Positions 42,231 through 51,261 of a stretch of DNA of 54,411 nucleotides are shown here, in pieces. Positions within the stretch are counted from its first letter, which is position 1, and each line of letters starts with the position of its first letter. Position numbers and translations under genes: made by a program. The stretch is from Suillus spraguei (Eukaryota > Basidiomycota > Agaricomycetes > Boletales > Suillaceae), in the NCBI GenBank assembly GCA_016800925.1, contig JABCPU010000434.1, forward strand, positions 1-54,411, written 5' to 3'. Under the pieces are notes generated by a model, which was not told the origin of the DNA, searched no databases, and saw nothing but the letters and a program-made list of their open reading frames with translations.

Positions 42231-43700
42231 TTACTCATCTTGGTTTGCGTAATAAACGGGATCATCGCTCCACTCGTAGTCTTCGTCAGCGAATGATCCA
42301 CTCCTCATGTACGCGGCTTCTTCTAGACCAGCGCGTCGTTTAGAGTCTCTCCTCTTTTCCGCCTGAATACATTCGTCGTCAAGCTGTTTCTCCCAAGTGT
42401 GAAGTGCGTCGTAGAATCCCTCATCCTTCCAAGTTAGCTCAAAGGGAGGAGGCCCAACTCGTTTAGGGCAGTACAGGGACAAATGAGTCGGCGACCAATA
42501 TCTGCAAACCTTGCATTGATATTCCACACAATTCTTTTGACGATGTCCTAGCAGTCCACAGATGCGGCACTTCATGTTCTCGTCAGGATTGGAATGGACT
42601 TTGCGTAATGGTGACGGAGAAATGATGGGCGTAGGACTAGTGGATCTGGCACGTTTCTTCCCTTTGTTCTTCTTCATGCGTTTAAAGGCAAGCGTGTTTT
42701 CGCGCCTAAGCTGCGCTTGCTGGGCAGGGGTAAGAGTATATGCCGATGTAGGGAGGTCAGGTGTAACTGCTCGTTCAGCAGCCGCAAGAAGTTCATTAGA
42801 TGAGGATGGAGAGGTTATGCTGAAGTCTTTTACTAAGACCGGCAAAACAGGGTCCATTGGACCAAATACCGGTGGGATAGACATAGGAGGATGTATATGA
42901 AGGTCGCGGAGTTGGGGGCCGAGTGTTACCAACTCAGTGGTAGGGATACCTAGTAATTTAGTGGCCTCACACTGCTCTTTTGTGCAGGGTTCATACAGCC
43001 AATCAGGGCAGTCAAGAGAGGTCATAACGGGAGGTAATGAAGCTGGCTGTTTGATGGGGGATGGGGTTCGAGGAGATGCAAGGTCTTCTTGCGTCTGTTG
43101 TAAGTCCGTGATAGCTTCTTCTACTAGGTTTATTGCTGCTCTGGTTTCAGCGACGGACTGCTGGATGGTATCGACAACTGTATTGGTGAGTTGCCCAATT
43201 TCTTGCACAGCAGTGTATAGGCCAGCAAAGGCATCAAGACTAGAATAGATGCGCGAAGGAGCGGGTGCTGGAATAGGAAGTGGCATATCTCTTTGTGGAG
43301 AGGGAGGTCGAGCAACGCCTGCTCGACATTCAGCAATGATGTGAATAGCTTCTTCAACATCATTCTTAAAAGAATCGGGAAGCAACAGCATAGCATAAGC
43401 ACGAATGCATTTTTGGAGATGAATGAAACGGTGACGGAGTGTGATTTCTGTAGTTTCTTTAGCGGTGGCTTCGATGAGGGCTGCAGTGCGGATGATGTTA
43501 ACAATGAGTAGAGCGGGAAAGGCACCTCTTTTGGTGAGGATTCTGTCGATTTCGAGGGCATGTCCCTCACAGAGGATGGCGGCCTCGATGTAAGAGGTGT
43601 TGTCGATTTCTGCAGTAAGAGTTCCATATTGTTCAGCTTCAGAGTCGGAGTTGTTGGTGACAGCGACGACGGGTGTGATGTAAGCAGTAGGGAAAGGCAT
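42231..43700 (-). CDS. chromovirus third ORF: 489-residue tandem zinc-knuckle protein
   Basis: An intact frame lies between the chromodomain and the polypurine tract. Residues 1-130 are helical (IEAAILCEGHALEIDRILTK), followed by a proline-rich link and a helical stretch at about 155-205. Then come PSPIKQP and PPMSIPPVFGPMDP, a basic segment (KKNKGKKRARS, 344-352) that may be a nuclear signal, two zinc knuckles and an acidic end. Knuckle 1 is C378-x2-C381-x4-H386-x4-C391; knuckle 2 is C396-x2-C399-x6-H406-x4-C411. The layout resembles a second gag-like nucleic-acid-binding protein. The truncated copy at 4577-5475 keeps both knuckles and the same position before the LTR. Function unknown; expression from a spliced or separate transcript is inference. 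Confidence 0.88.
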   Translation of the reverse strand: MPFPTAYITPVVAVTNNSDSEAEQYGTLTAEIDNTSYIEAAILCEGHALEIDRILTKRGAFPALLIVNIIRTAALIEATAKETTEITLRHRFIHLQKCIRAYAMLLLPDSFKNDVEEAIHIIAECRAGVARPPSPQRDMPLPIPAPAPSRIYSSLDAFAGLYTAVQEIGQLTNTVVDTIQQSVAETRAAINLVEEAITDLQQTQEDLASPRTPSPIKQPASLPPVMTSLDCPDWLYEPCTKEQCEATKLLGIPTTELVTLGPQLRDLHIHPPMSIPPVFGPMDPVLPVLVKDFSITSPSSSNELLAAAERAVTPDLPTSAYTLTPAQQAQLRRENTLAFKRMKKNKGKKRARSTSPTPIISPSPLRKVHSNPDENMKCRICGLLGHRQKNCVEYQCKVCRYWSPTHLSLYCPKRVGPPPFELTWKDEGFYDALHTWEKQLDDECIQAEKRRDSKRRAGLEEAAYMRSGSFADEDYEWSDDPVYYANQDE

Positions 43701-43791
43701 TTCAAGGTAGTAGTTAATCAGGTGCTTAATGCGAATTGATTTGACTGAGGAATAATCAGAGGGAGTGTTGCTTCTTATAAGCTTTCAAAAT

Positions 43792-44309
43792 TCAGGCGGA
43801 GTTCTTTAAGTTCTTTTCTGGGAGCCATTCGTTGTCTCCCGATGAATATCCTTTCCAGGAGACAAGATAACGGCGGTGAGTGCCAATTCCTTTGTGGGAG
43901 AGGATTGCTTCTATTTCATATTCTTCTTCTTCTTCGATAATGTCAGGTGGTGGTTCGGGGAAGTTCGGGCCATGTACATCCGTTTCGTTATAGGACGATA
44001 AGACGGAAGCGTGGAACGTGGGGTGAATTTTCCATTGCAAAGGGAGTTTGAGCGTGAACGTGATGGGAGATAAGACATCGATGATCGGGAAAGGTCCGTA
44101 TCGCTTTGGGCGAGTTTCCTTGATGGAAGTTTGAGTCTAAGATTAGCGGCAGATAGCCAAACCTTATCTCCAATCTTCCATGGGGTGTACTTATCTCCTC
44201 GGGATCGTTTGGTCATTGTCTGCATTGCAATGTTATGGCAAGCGATTGCTTCTTCTCTTATCTTCTGCTGCGGGGATGGATGAGTCAGAGATAAGGTGAG
44301 GGATAGCAC
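43792..44309 (-). pseudogene. integrase C-terminal region and chromodomain, frameshifted
   Basis: After the integrase frame ends near 44250 the coding continues in another frame (AIACHNIAMQTMTKRSRGDKYTPWKIGDKVWLSA), then changes again to MQWKIHPTFHASVLSSY. The chromodomain YEIEAILSHKGIGTHRRYLVSWKGYSSGDNEWLP follows at about 43915-43810. Chromodomains steer integration to modified chromatin. Aromatic residues expected in the binding cage (Y, W, W) are visible. Confidence 0.88.
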
Positions 44310-46329
44310 GTGGTTCGTATCCCATCATCAAGTAGAAGGGTGATGCATTCCTTGCATCGTGTTTTCGGTGATTGTGGACGAATTCTGCGATTGGTAGGTG
44401 TTCTACCCAACCTTCAGGGTTGTTACGGCAGTAGATGCAGAGGTATGTTTCAAGTTCTTGATTTAGCCTTTCAGTTTGACCATCAGTCTGTGGGTGGTAA
44501 GCCGTGGATGGAGCGATGACGTAGTCGAGAAGTCGGGCAAGTTCCTTTGAGAAGCGAGATAGGAATTGCAGTCCTCGATCCGAGATGACTTTGTCATGGA
44601 GTCCAAATCGTCGGTAAATATGTTTTAAAAATAGCTTAGCCACACCTTCTGAAGTGATGGTTTTCAAACAGGGGATAATAATTACCCCCTTCATAAGGCC
44701 ATGGTCTACCACGACCATGATACTGTCAAAGCCTCCAGAGACGGGGAGGTCAGTGATAAGATCAATGGAGACCTGGGAGAACGGGCGAACAGCTGATGAG
44801 GGAATGGGTGTGAGCGGGGGTCGAACAGGATGAGTATCCGCTTTCATTTGCTGGCAAAGGGTGCAACCCTCAACGTATTTCTGAATATAAGAGCCCATTG
44901 CAGGCCACCAAGCTTCTCGTTTGACGAGTTCTTCAGTTTTGAATCTACCGGGATGACCCGTGGTAGGATGGTCATGGTATCTGTTCAGGATATCGGAGCG
45001 ATGCGCCGGTGGAATATAGGCGCGGTTCTTAAAATAGAGGACATTCTCCTCAATCTTCCAATCAGAGAGTGCCGATTTCATAGGGGGGAGGCACACGCCA
45101 TCAAGGGCATCAGACGCCGTTTTGAAGACAGGGTCGTCAAGGGGGTCAGAGGATGAAAGCACATCCTTCAAATCGGTGTCAATAAGACGAACGAACAGAG
45201 CGTCAGGGAGGAGGGTCTGGTCCTCGTTATCGTCTTTTCCAGAGTCATAATCTGGCCAGCGGGATAGTGCATCAGGTACTGCTAATTTAGTACCTGCAAC
45301 GTGATGCAGTTCGATGTCGTAAATAGACAAAATCAATTGCCAACGTGCTTGGCTACGGGTGAGTTTCTGTGCACTTCTAAAGTATAGAAGGTTCTTATGG
45401 TCGGTGAATACCAGGACGGGGTGTGGGTTTCCTTCGAGATAATGACGCCATTCGTTCAATGCCCGGATCATGGCAAGGAGTTCCCGATCAAAGATCTGAT
45501 AATTGCGTTCTGCGGGGTTCAAAGACTGTGAAAGATATGCGCATGGGTGATAAACACCATTTTCATCAGTCTGCAAGAGAACTCCGCCAGTTGCTACGAG
45601 TGAAGCATCGGTAGCAATAGCAAATTGTCGGGAAGGATCAGGGTTACAGAGTACCAGTTGGGAAGTGAAGCGTCGTTTTAATTCTTCGAAGGTGTCCATA
45701 CATTCAGTTGACCATTCAAAGGCCTTATCTTTCTTTGTTAAATCGATAAGGGGTCGGGCGATGTCAGAATAGTGGGAAATGAACGTGCGATAGAAGTTGC
45801 AAAAGCCGAGGAATGACCGAACATCTTTTACAGATTTCGGAATTGGCCATTCGGAGATTCCCTTAGTTTTAGCGGTGTCCATAGCAACTTGTCCGGGGCG
45901 AATTATCATTCCGAGGTATTCCACTTCTTCTGCATCGAAGGTGCATTTCTCTGGTTTCAAGAACAGGTGTTCTTTTCGTATTTTCATCAAGACTCGTCTA
46001 GTCCGTTCGCGGTGTTCTGCCATAGTCGTAGAGAAAATCAGGATATCGTCCATGTAGATAACCATCCATCCTTCATTGATTTCTTGTTGGAAGGTACAAT
46101 TCATATATGCTTGAAAAGTTGCCGGAGAATTGCAAAGGCCAAAGAACATGATGTTCGGTTCGAAGAGGCCGAATTCCGTAGTAAAAGCAGCTTTCCACCT
46201 GTCATCAGGATGGATGCGAATGTTGTTATAACCGGACCGAATATCCATTTTCGTAAAGAACTGTGCGTTATGAAGACGTGCGACAAGGGAAATAGGGAGT
46301 GGGAGCGGTATGCGTTCTTGACTGTCCAA
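44233..46329 (-). CDS. chromovirus pol: reverse transcriptase, RNase H and integrase
   Basis: A 698-residue open frame holds most of pol. RT: KMDIRSGYNN, FGLCNSPATFQAYMN and the YMDD box at residues about 92-95, then LGFCNFYRTFI. RNase H: ATDASLVATGGVL, FDRELLAMIRAL, FTDHKNLLYF and VPDALSRWP. Integrase: an HHCC finger ([16 protein letters not shown] ... CTLCQQMK), then the catalytic blocks [21 protein letters not shown] and YHPQTDGQTERLNQE. The true pol starts further upstream (to about 46630), where small frameshifts separate the RT entry region. A frame change near 44250 cuts off the chromodomain. All catalytic acidic residues in this frame appear intact. Confidence 0.94.
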   Translation of the reverse strand: MDSQERIPLPLPISLVARLHNAQFFTKMDIRSGYNNIRIHPDDRWKAAFTTEFGLFEPNIMFFGLCNSPATFQAYMNCTFQQEINEGWMVIYMDDILIFSTTMAEHRERTRRVLMKIRKEHLFLKPEKCTFDAEEVEYLGMIIRPGQVAMDTAKTKGISEWPIPKSVKDVRSFLGFCNFYRTFISHYSDIARPLIDLTKKDKAFEWSTECMDTFEELKRRFTSQLVLCNPDPSRQFAIATDASLVATGGVLLQTDENGVYHPCAYLSQSLNPAERNYQIFDRELLAMIRALNEWRHYLEGNPHPVLVFTDHKNLLYFRSAQKLTRSQARWQLILSIYDIELHHVAGTKLAVPDALSRWPDYDSGKDDNEDQTLLPDALFVRLIDTDLKDVLSSSDPLDDPVFKTASDALDGVCLPPMKSALSDWKIEENVLYFKNRAYIPPAHRSDILNRYHDHPTTGHPGRFKTEELVKREAWWPAMGSYIQKYVEGCTLCQQMKADTHPVRPPLTPIPSSAVRPFSQVSIDLITDLPVSGGFDSIMVVVDHGLMKGVIIIPCLKTITSEGVAKLFLKHIYRRFGLHDKVISDRGLQFLSRFSKELARLLDYVIAPSTAYHPQTDGQTERLNQELETYLCIYCRNNPEGWVEHLPIAEFVHNHRKHDARNASPFYLMMGYEPRAIPHLISDSSIPAAEDKRRSNRLP

Positions 46330-46840
46330 TCATTGATGTAGCGATAATCTTGACAGGGATGCAGTTCTCCACTCTTCTTTCCCACAAAGAAAAAGCCACT
46401 AGCTTGAGGTGACTTCGATTCTGAGATGAAACCTTTCGCAACGTTTTCATCAATAAACATTTTGACAGCAACGTTCTTTTTCCGATAATGGGTAAACCTT
46501 AGACGTACGAGGGATAAAACCGGGTTTGGTGTCGATCCGATGATCGATACCAGGCGTTCGGGGGGTAGTTTGTTCAATCCGTCTTTAGCAAAGACGTCTG
46601 CGAAGTCGTGCAAATAATCCGGGACCAATTCTTCGAAAGATTTCTTTTTCTTTTCCTTCTCATCCGTGGCGAATTCCTGAGCTTTGTTACTGTATTTCGG
46701 AGGGGAAGGGGAATTGTGGAGTAGGGAGAGGATTGTTCGAGCTGAGAAGTTCCATCACGTGTCAAGGTGTATCCATGGATACTTCTTCTATAATCCTCAT
46801 GCTGACTCCATCGGATCGTATTCCACAAGAAATTCTCCAT
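46325..46840 (-). pseudogene. start of RT and linker of the chromovirus, frameshifted
   Basis: VPDYLHDFADVFAKDGLNKLPP and NVAKGFISESKSPQASGFFFVGKKSGELHPCQDYRYINDWTVKNAY are the usual opening of Ty3 RT. Several frame changes occur between 46560 and 46330, so the polyprotein is broken here. Confidence 0.85.
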
Positions 46841-47399
46841 CTCCTAGCTCGTAAGAGGAAATTTCACGTACTTCTGGGCATGCCAGACGTCGTTCATGGT
46901 ATCGAATTGGTCATCATCCTCGGTTGGGATCAACGAGGGCACGGGTTCTTCTTTATCGGGGGATTTCTTCTATTGAAGCTGAAAGGGTTTTCGGGGAACA
47001 AAGAACTTGGATAATTTCGGTACGTTGGTGCTTCGCCCTGGGAGTTCTTCTTCCGTTTTCCTCTTTCCATGTTTCTGTTCTTCTATTGGCCGCTGCTCAA
47101 TAGGTTCTTGTCCGACCCGATGCTCGGGTTCGGATTCATTCTTGCGCTTTTCGCGCGGGGAATTGGTGATACTGCTCTTGGCAATTGTACACGTGGAGTG
47201 GGTCTTAGTACGTGGCATTCTACTTCTGGTTCTGGTTCTTCAGGACATCAATAGGAGAAGCGATGAAGGTTTCGGAAGACGGGAATGTTGCCATCTGGTA
47301 TGTGGTTGAAAAGTCGGGGCAACCCGTTCTTCTTTCGATCTTCGTCCATATCGATTTCGATTTCGTCTGATTTCTCTGTCCGTGAAAGGACAAGTGTTT

Positions 47400-47720
47400 C
47401 AGCAGCCCAATCTATAATTGGGTTCATTGCTCGTAACCATGGGATTCCAAGGAGGATTTGATCTCTCTTCCTAGTTTGGTGATGTTGAATTTTCCATACA
47501 TGGTTCGGTCGTCGATTTTGACCACTAGGAGGCAGTAATGCGTGATTGGTCCTCCTTTTATAAGGGTTCCATCTGCCGTTGTAACTCGAAATGGTTCTTT
47601 GAGTTTTCGTCGTGTGATTTGATGGAGTTTCACAAACTCTTCTGAGATGAATGTTCCTGCTGCTCCTGAATCGATAACAGCGTGGTGTCGACGGATTTCA
47701 AGCGAGTACGCGAGTGGAGG
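47400..47720 (-). pseudogene. chromovirus aspartic protease region
   Basis: Near 47690 the minus strand encodes the active-site context VIDSGAAGTFISEEFVKLHQI with a normal DSG triplet. RKLKEPFRVTTADGTLIKGGPITHYCLLVVKIDD follows, and after a frame change the second block (LLGIPWLRAMNPIIDWAAETL). The active-site triplet is intact but the frame is broken. Confidence 0.82.
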
Positions 47721-47869
47721 GTGATAGGGACACGAAGTTCTTTTCTTTCACCTACAGCGCGTACAAGTCTTAGTAATACATTGGGAGAAACATACGTCGA
47801 TCTTGTTTCTCCAAGTCAAAAATCCTCAACAATCGTCTCACGGTTTCTTCATCTTCTTCTTCCCCTTTG

Positions 47870-48780
47870 ACTTCGGTTTGTCGGAGTGGGGTTTCTTCTT
47901 TCTTTCAGGACAATTATGGATGCGGTGTCCTGTTTTCTTGCATCCGAAGCATTGTCCCTTTCTTCATGCATTCGGATCTCTCCATATCGGAGATTCGATC
48001 TACGACCATTGCGTTGGAATCACGGTTCGGAATATACCGTGCATTCCCGTAGTTCTTCTTCTTTTGTTGTGGAGTATGACGTGTCCTCATGGCGTTAAGC
48101 CGATGATGGGCGTTGTCAATAGCAACGCATTGCAGCACAACGTCTCTGAATATTTCGGAGACATCTCCTGTATTGAAAAGCTTTGTAAGGATACCCCATT
48201 AAGGCCGTCTTGGAAGAACTGATCTTCGTTGCATTGTCGGTGATCTGAGCCTTGGCTGCAAGTGCCTCAAAGTCAGCGACATAGGTGTGGAGATCTCCAG
48301 TTCCTTGTTTGAGATCTCTGAGTCTGTGAGCGCGGTTCCTTTGGTATCCACTGGTTCGAATGCTTCCTTGAAGCTCTTCATAAAATCTGCCATCGTCCCA
48401 TAACCAACTTTTTGTCCCGAAGTGTCGGTAGATTGGGCGTGTTCAAGGAATTGTTCCTTCCAAGATTTGCATTCTTTCGGTCATAAAGGATGTTATGTAG
48501 ATGATCTTCTGCTTGTCGGTGGTGTAAAGCTTTTCATTGATGTCAAAGTGCAAATTGCACGACTGGATAAACTCGCGAGAGTTATCACGATCTCCATCAA
48601 AACCAGTCGGTTGACCGATCTTGTATCTCGAATTCTTTGGTTGACGACATGGTTGATGATTCTTCTGGTGATTATACTTTCTCGGTGCCTACACGCGCTG
48701 TCTTGCTGTCCGTCAGGGCTTTTTTCTGTCAGAGGGCTTCTCTTGACAATCTGCTCAGCGTACGCGTACGCTAGTCTGCT
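47870..48780 (-). pseudogene. chromovirus gag with zinc knuckle, frameshifted
   Basis: Fragments MADFMKSFKEAFEPVDTKGTALT and DLHTYVADFEALAAKAQI are typical of retrotransposon gag. Towards the end a CCHC knuckle CFGCKKTGHRIHNC lies near 47950-47910, followed by a lysine-rich tail. At least two frame changes occur around 48200-48300. Confidence 0.8.
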
Positions 48781-48833
48781 GATCTAAGCAATCAGGGTTC
48801 GGGTCGAAGACTGGATAGTCGACGATCAAAATG

Positions 48834-48844
48834 ACTTTAATCTT
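48834..48844 (-). other. self-priming primer-binding site
   Basis: In element sense AAGATTAAAGT lies one base after the 5' LTR. It is the exact 11-base complement of ACTTTAATCTT at the predicted 5' end of the element RNA (49111-49101, minus). It does not begin with TGG as tRNA-primed sites do. This matches the Tf1/sushi self-priming arrangement. Confidence 0.8.
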
Positions 48845-48845
48845 T

Positions 48846-49311
48846 TGTTACGAACTGGGGTGGCGTCACCAGCGACAGTGAAAAGACACAGACGGGTCTG
48901 CTGGGAGTTCTTACAATGTCCAAAAGAGACAAGGTGAAAGTACAAGAACGCGTTCCGAGTACGATCAAGGGTTCAGCCTCAAGACAAGTCTAAGGTATCG
49001 CGAAATAGAGACTAAGGCTAAGGAGTGCTTAGACTTAGAGACGATTCAAGACGACTTAGGTTGGAGACCTAAGCGAAGGAGATTCCAGGTAAAACCCAGT
49101 AAGATTAAAGTAGGAATCTACTACAAGTACACTGTGCTTAAATAGGCCAATATGTGCGCACAGACCAAGAGAGACTGAGAATGTAAGTGCGTATCCAAAG
49201 AAGGAAGGCAACTATAGTACAGATGCATTGAGCATATGAGTCAGAATCATGTTAGTAATATACAAGGTAAATGAAGTAAGAAAATGAATAGGGGCACGTA
49301 CGATTGTAACA
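48846..49311 (-). repeat. 5' LTR of the chromovirus
   Basis: 466 bp with TGTTAC/GTAACA ends, matching 41726-42198 over its whole length apart from scattered differences and a short divergent stretch after the start site. Confidence 0.94.
49101..49144 (-). promoter_or_regulatory. LTR promoter: TATA box and transcript start
   Basis: On the minus strand TATTTAA (49144-49138) is followed 33 bases downstream by ACTTTAATCTT (49111-49101). The same pair at the same spacing occurs in the LTRs at 5508 and 23679, and at 34 bases in the 3' LTR. The start site is inferred from spacing and from the self-priming match. Confidence 0.7.
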
Positions 49312-49316
49312 CAAAC
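49312..49316. repeat. target site duplication CAAAC, right
   Basis: Identical to 41721-41725. Confidence 0.93.
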
Positions 49317-49470
49317 ATGGCACACTCCCACTCAGCATCTCCGCTCTAAAGCGAGCACGCTGCCAAGAGACCCATCTCAGATGGAAGAGACTGTGGGCAA
49401 AGTCACCGAGATATGAACGTTTCCAAGGACTAGACCCAAACATCATTAACCGATCCTTCACATACTCTGA
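49317..49470 (+). pseudogene. LINE-type RNase H fragment, right part
   Basis: Short frames such as SKRARCQETHLRW, SPRYERFQGLDPNIINRSFT resemble the segment after RNase H in Tad-like LINE polyproteins. They continue the relic interrupted at 41725. Confidence 0.5.
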
Positions 49471-49705
49471 GAGTGGGACACAACAAGAGCGCCATCAGGG
49501 TTGGGTATTAAGCGAGCCAAAAGATGAGAAACACACTAGTTGAGAGTGGGATGTGACCAGCGCATCATCAGGGTGAGTAAGTGAGCCAACAGACGAGAAA
49601 TGCACTGCCTGAGAGTGGGACACAGCCAAAGCATAATCAGGGTTGAGTGAGCAAGCTAACAGACAAGAAACGCACTGCCAATCTGGCATGTACAGAGGTC
49701 CAGAC
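49460..49705. repeat. tandem repeat of ~60-66 bp, about four units
   Basis: Each unit has GAGAGTGGGACAC(A/G), ATCAGGGTTG, AGCGAGCCAA and GAGAAACGCACT in order with some decay. Confidence 0.8.
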
Positions 49706-49739
49706 AAACTTTTTTGAATGTCGAACATTTGTTATTTGC

Positions 49740-50010
49740 TCATAGTGCAAATAAGATTAAGATTGACTTCTGCCAACTTCTGCCCAAGGCCCTCGACCTA
49801 CTGCCTGCAATTGCCATTGGCAGACTTCTGACCACAACACTATTCCTCTGACAACAGTAGAGGCTTGAGACAGTGAAAAACACAACAGCTTGTTTAAGAC
49901 TCACCGAAGTTCTGTTGGCACATCTGGAGAGAGAATAGAAAACATACTTTGGCCACACAAGATAACTTGCCCAGCGCCATCTTTGCATATGGACGCACAT
50001 GTGGAAATAA
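49740..50010 (-). repeat. dispersed repeat shared with 35220-35340
   Basis: The minus strand gives CVHMQRWRWASYLVWPKYVF, matching CVHMQRWHWACCLLQPKYVF at 35240-35300. A splice-like CTCTCCAGAT sequence follows in both. Function unknown. 50010-50360 shows nothing recognisable. Confidence 0.6.
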
Positions 50011-50367
50011 GAGTTAGCTTGGTTCTGATTCGAGAGGAGCGTCTAACATCCCGCTAGTGTCCCAATAAAATTGTCAAATATCCTGAGTGGTTCGAGATAT
50101 GGATCCAGGGAACTTTCAGCAGCGATGAGAAGAGCATGAGGTTTTGCTTGAGCAACGCATCAGACAAGGCAATAAGGGGGACGGACACAAGTTTAACGTA
50201 CATGAAAACAAGTCAATGGCTGAGCGTACGAGAGGGTCTAAAACAAGTCAGTGATATTGGGCAACAGAAAAAAAGTACAACTAGGGTGAATTCAGAACCA
50301 ACAAAGCCAAGTGGCGCACGATGCAAGGACTGAGCCTGCAGAAACAAAGACGAAAGAAAGAAAAAAC

Positions 50368-50765
50368 GAGAGCAGTGTTGAAAAGAAAAGAAAAACAAAG
50401 GAGCACAGACTGGACTCTGAGCATGACCCCAACTAAAGCCAAGAGGGGAAGCGTAACATTGTCCGGCGCCCAAGAAGGTCGAAAGATTGAAGAAAAATGA
50501 GAGCAGTGTTGAAAATAAAATAAAAACAAAGGAGCACAGACTGGACTCTGAGCACAACCCCAACTAAAGCCAAGAGGGGAAGCGCAACATTGTCCGGCAC
50601 CCAAAGAAGGTCGAAAGATTGAAGAAAAATGAGAGCAGTGTTGAAAATAAAATAAAAACAAAGGAGCACAGACTGGACTCTGAGCACGACCCCAACTAAA
50701 GCCAAGAGGGAAGCGTAACATTGTCTGGCGCCCAAAGAAGGTCGAAAGATCGAACGGACTGCAGC
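50368..50765. repeat. tandem triplication of a ~131-bp unit
   Basis: Units begin GAGAGCAGTGTTGAAAA at about 50368, 50499 and 50631 and contain GGACTCTGAGCA and GAAGGTCGAAAGAT. The long hydrophobic frames on the minus strand are by-products of the repeat. 50766-50940 has no recognisable gene. Confidence 0.9.
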
Positions 50766-50944
50766 TGAACAGGATGCCATTTACAAAGAAAATTAGAAAC
50801 CAGCAAAACAAAATGAATGGACAGACAACAAACAAAAAGACAAAGAAGGCCAAAATCAGGACTTGAACGAAAAAAAAGAATAGGACGATGGCATGTGATG
50901 AATCAAAGATGGGATGACAGAAACTTAGGACAATGACTAATGGG

Positions 50945-51260
50945 ACAGGATGGCTCTGTTCCCCTTGGCCCAGTGTTCCCTTGTGCTTTGTATATCCAAA
51001 AATAGAGAAGTGTTCCCTATTTCCCACACATGATGTTCCTCTGTTCCCCTTGACCCAGTGTTCCCTCGCACCTTGTATAACCATAAATAGAAATGTGTTC
51101 CCTGTTTCCCACAGAGGATGTTCCTCTGTTCCCCTTGGCTCAGTGTTCCCTCTAACCTCATATAACCAAAAATAGACATGTGTTCCCTTTACTAACCAAA
51201 TCAAGCTGTTCCCCCAGGGAACATCTATGCCCCATAGATGCTTGACTCCAATAGGTAGGG
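50945..51260. repeat. GTTCCC-rich repeat with terminal inverted motif, copy 2
   Basis: Nearly the same as 8905-9265, including the end CTGTTCCCCCAGGGAACATC, CATAGATGCTTGACTCC and AATAGGTA. It abuts the truncated integrase of the next element at about 51262. Confidence 0.85.
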
Positions 51261-51261
51261 A

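Larger units (their letters stand above)
41726..49311 (-). mobile_element. full-length Ty3/Gypsy chromovirus with an extra third ORF
   Basis: The 7586-bp element lies on the minus strand with LTRs at both ends (48846-49311 and 41726-42198) and a perfect 5-bp duplication CAAAC. The order in element sense is 5' LTR, primer-binding site, gag with zinc knuckle, protease, RT, RNase H, integrase, chromodomain, a separate 489-residue zinc-knuckle ORF, polypurine tract and 3' LTR. gag and pol carry several frameshifts, while the third ORF is intact. The two LTRs differ at some tens of positions by eye, so the insertion is not recent. Related copies are at 4577-5982, 23679-24152 (solo LTR) and 51262-54411. 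Confidence 0.95.

Noticed and set aside
50213..51204. Hydrophobic frame of 307 codons that looks like a membrane protein
   Set aside because: It spans a 131-bp triplication and the GTTCCC repeat in sequence; the apparent membrane segments are the repeat read on the minus strand.
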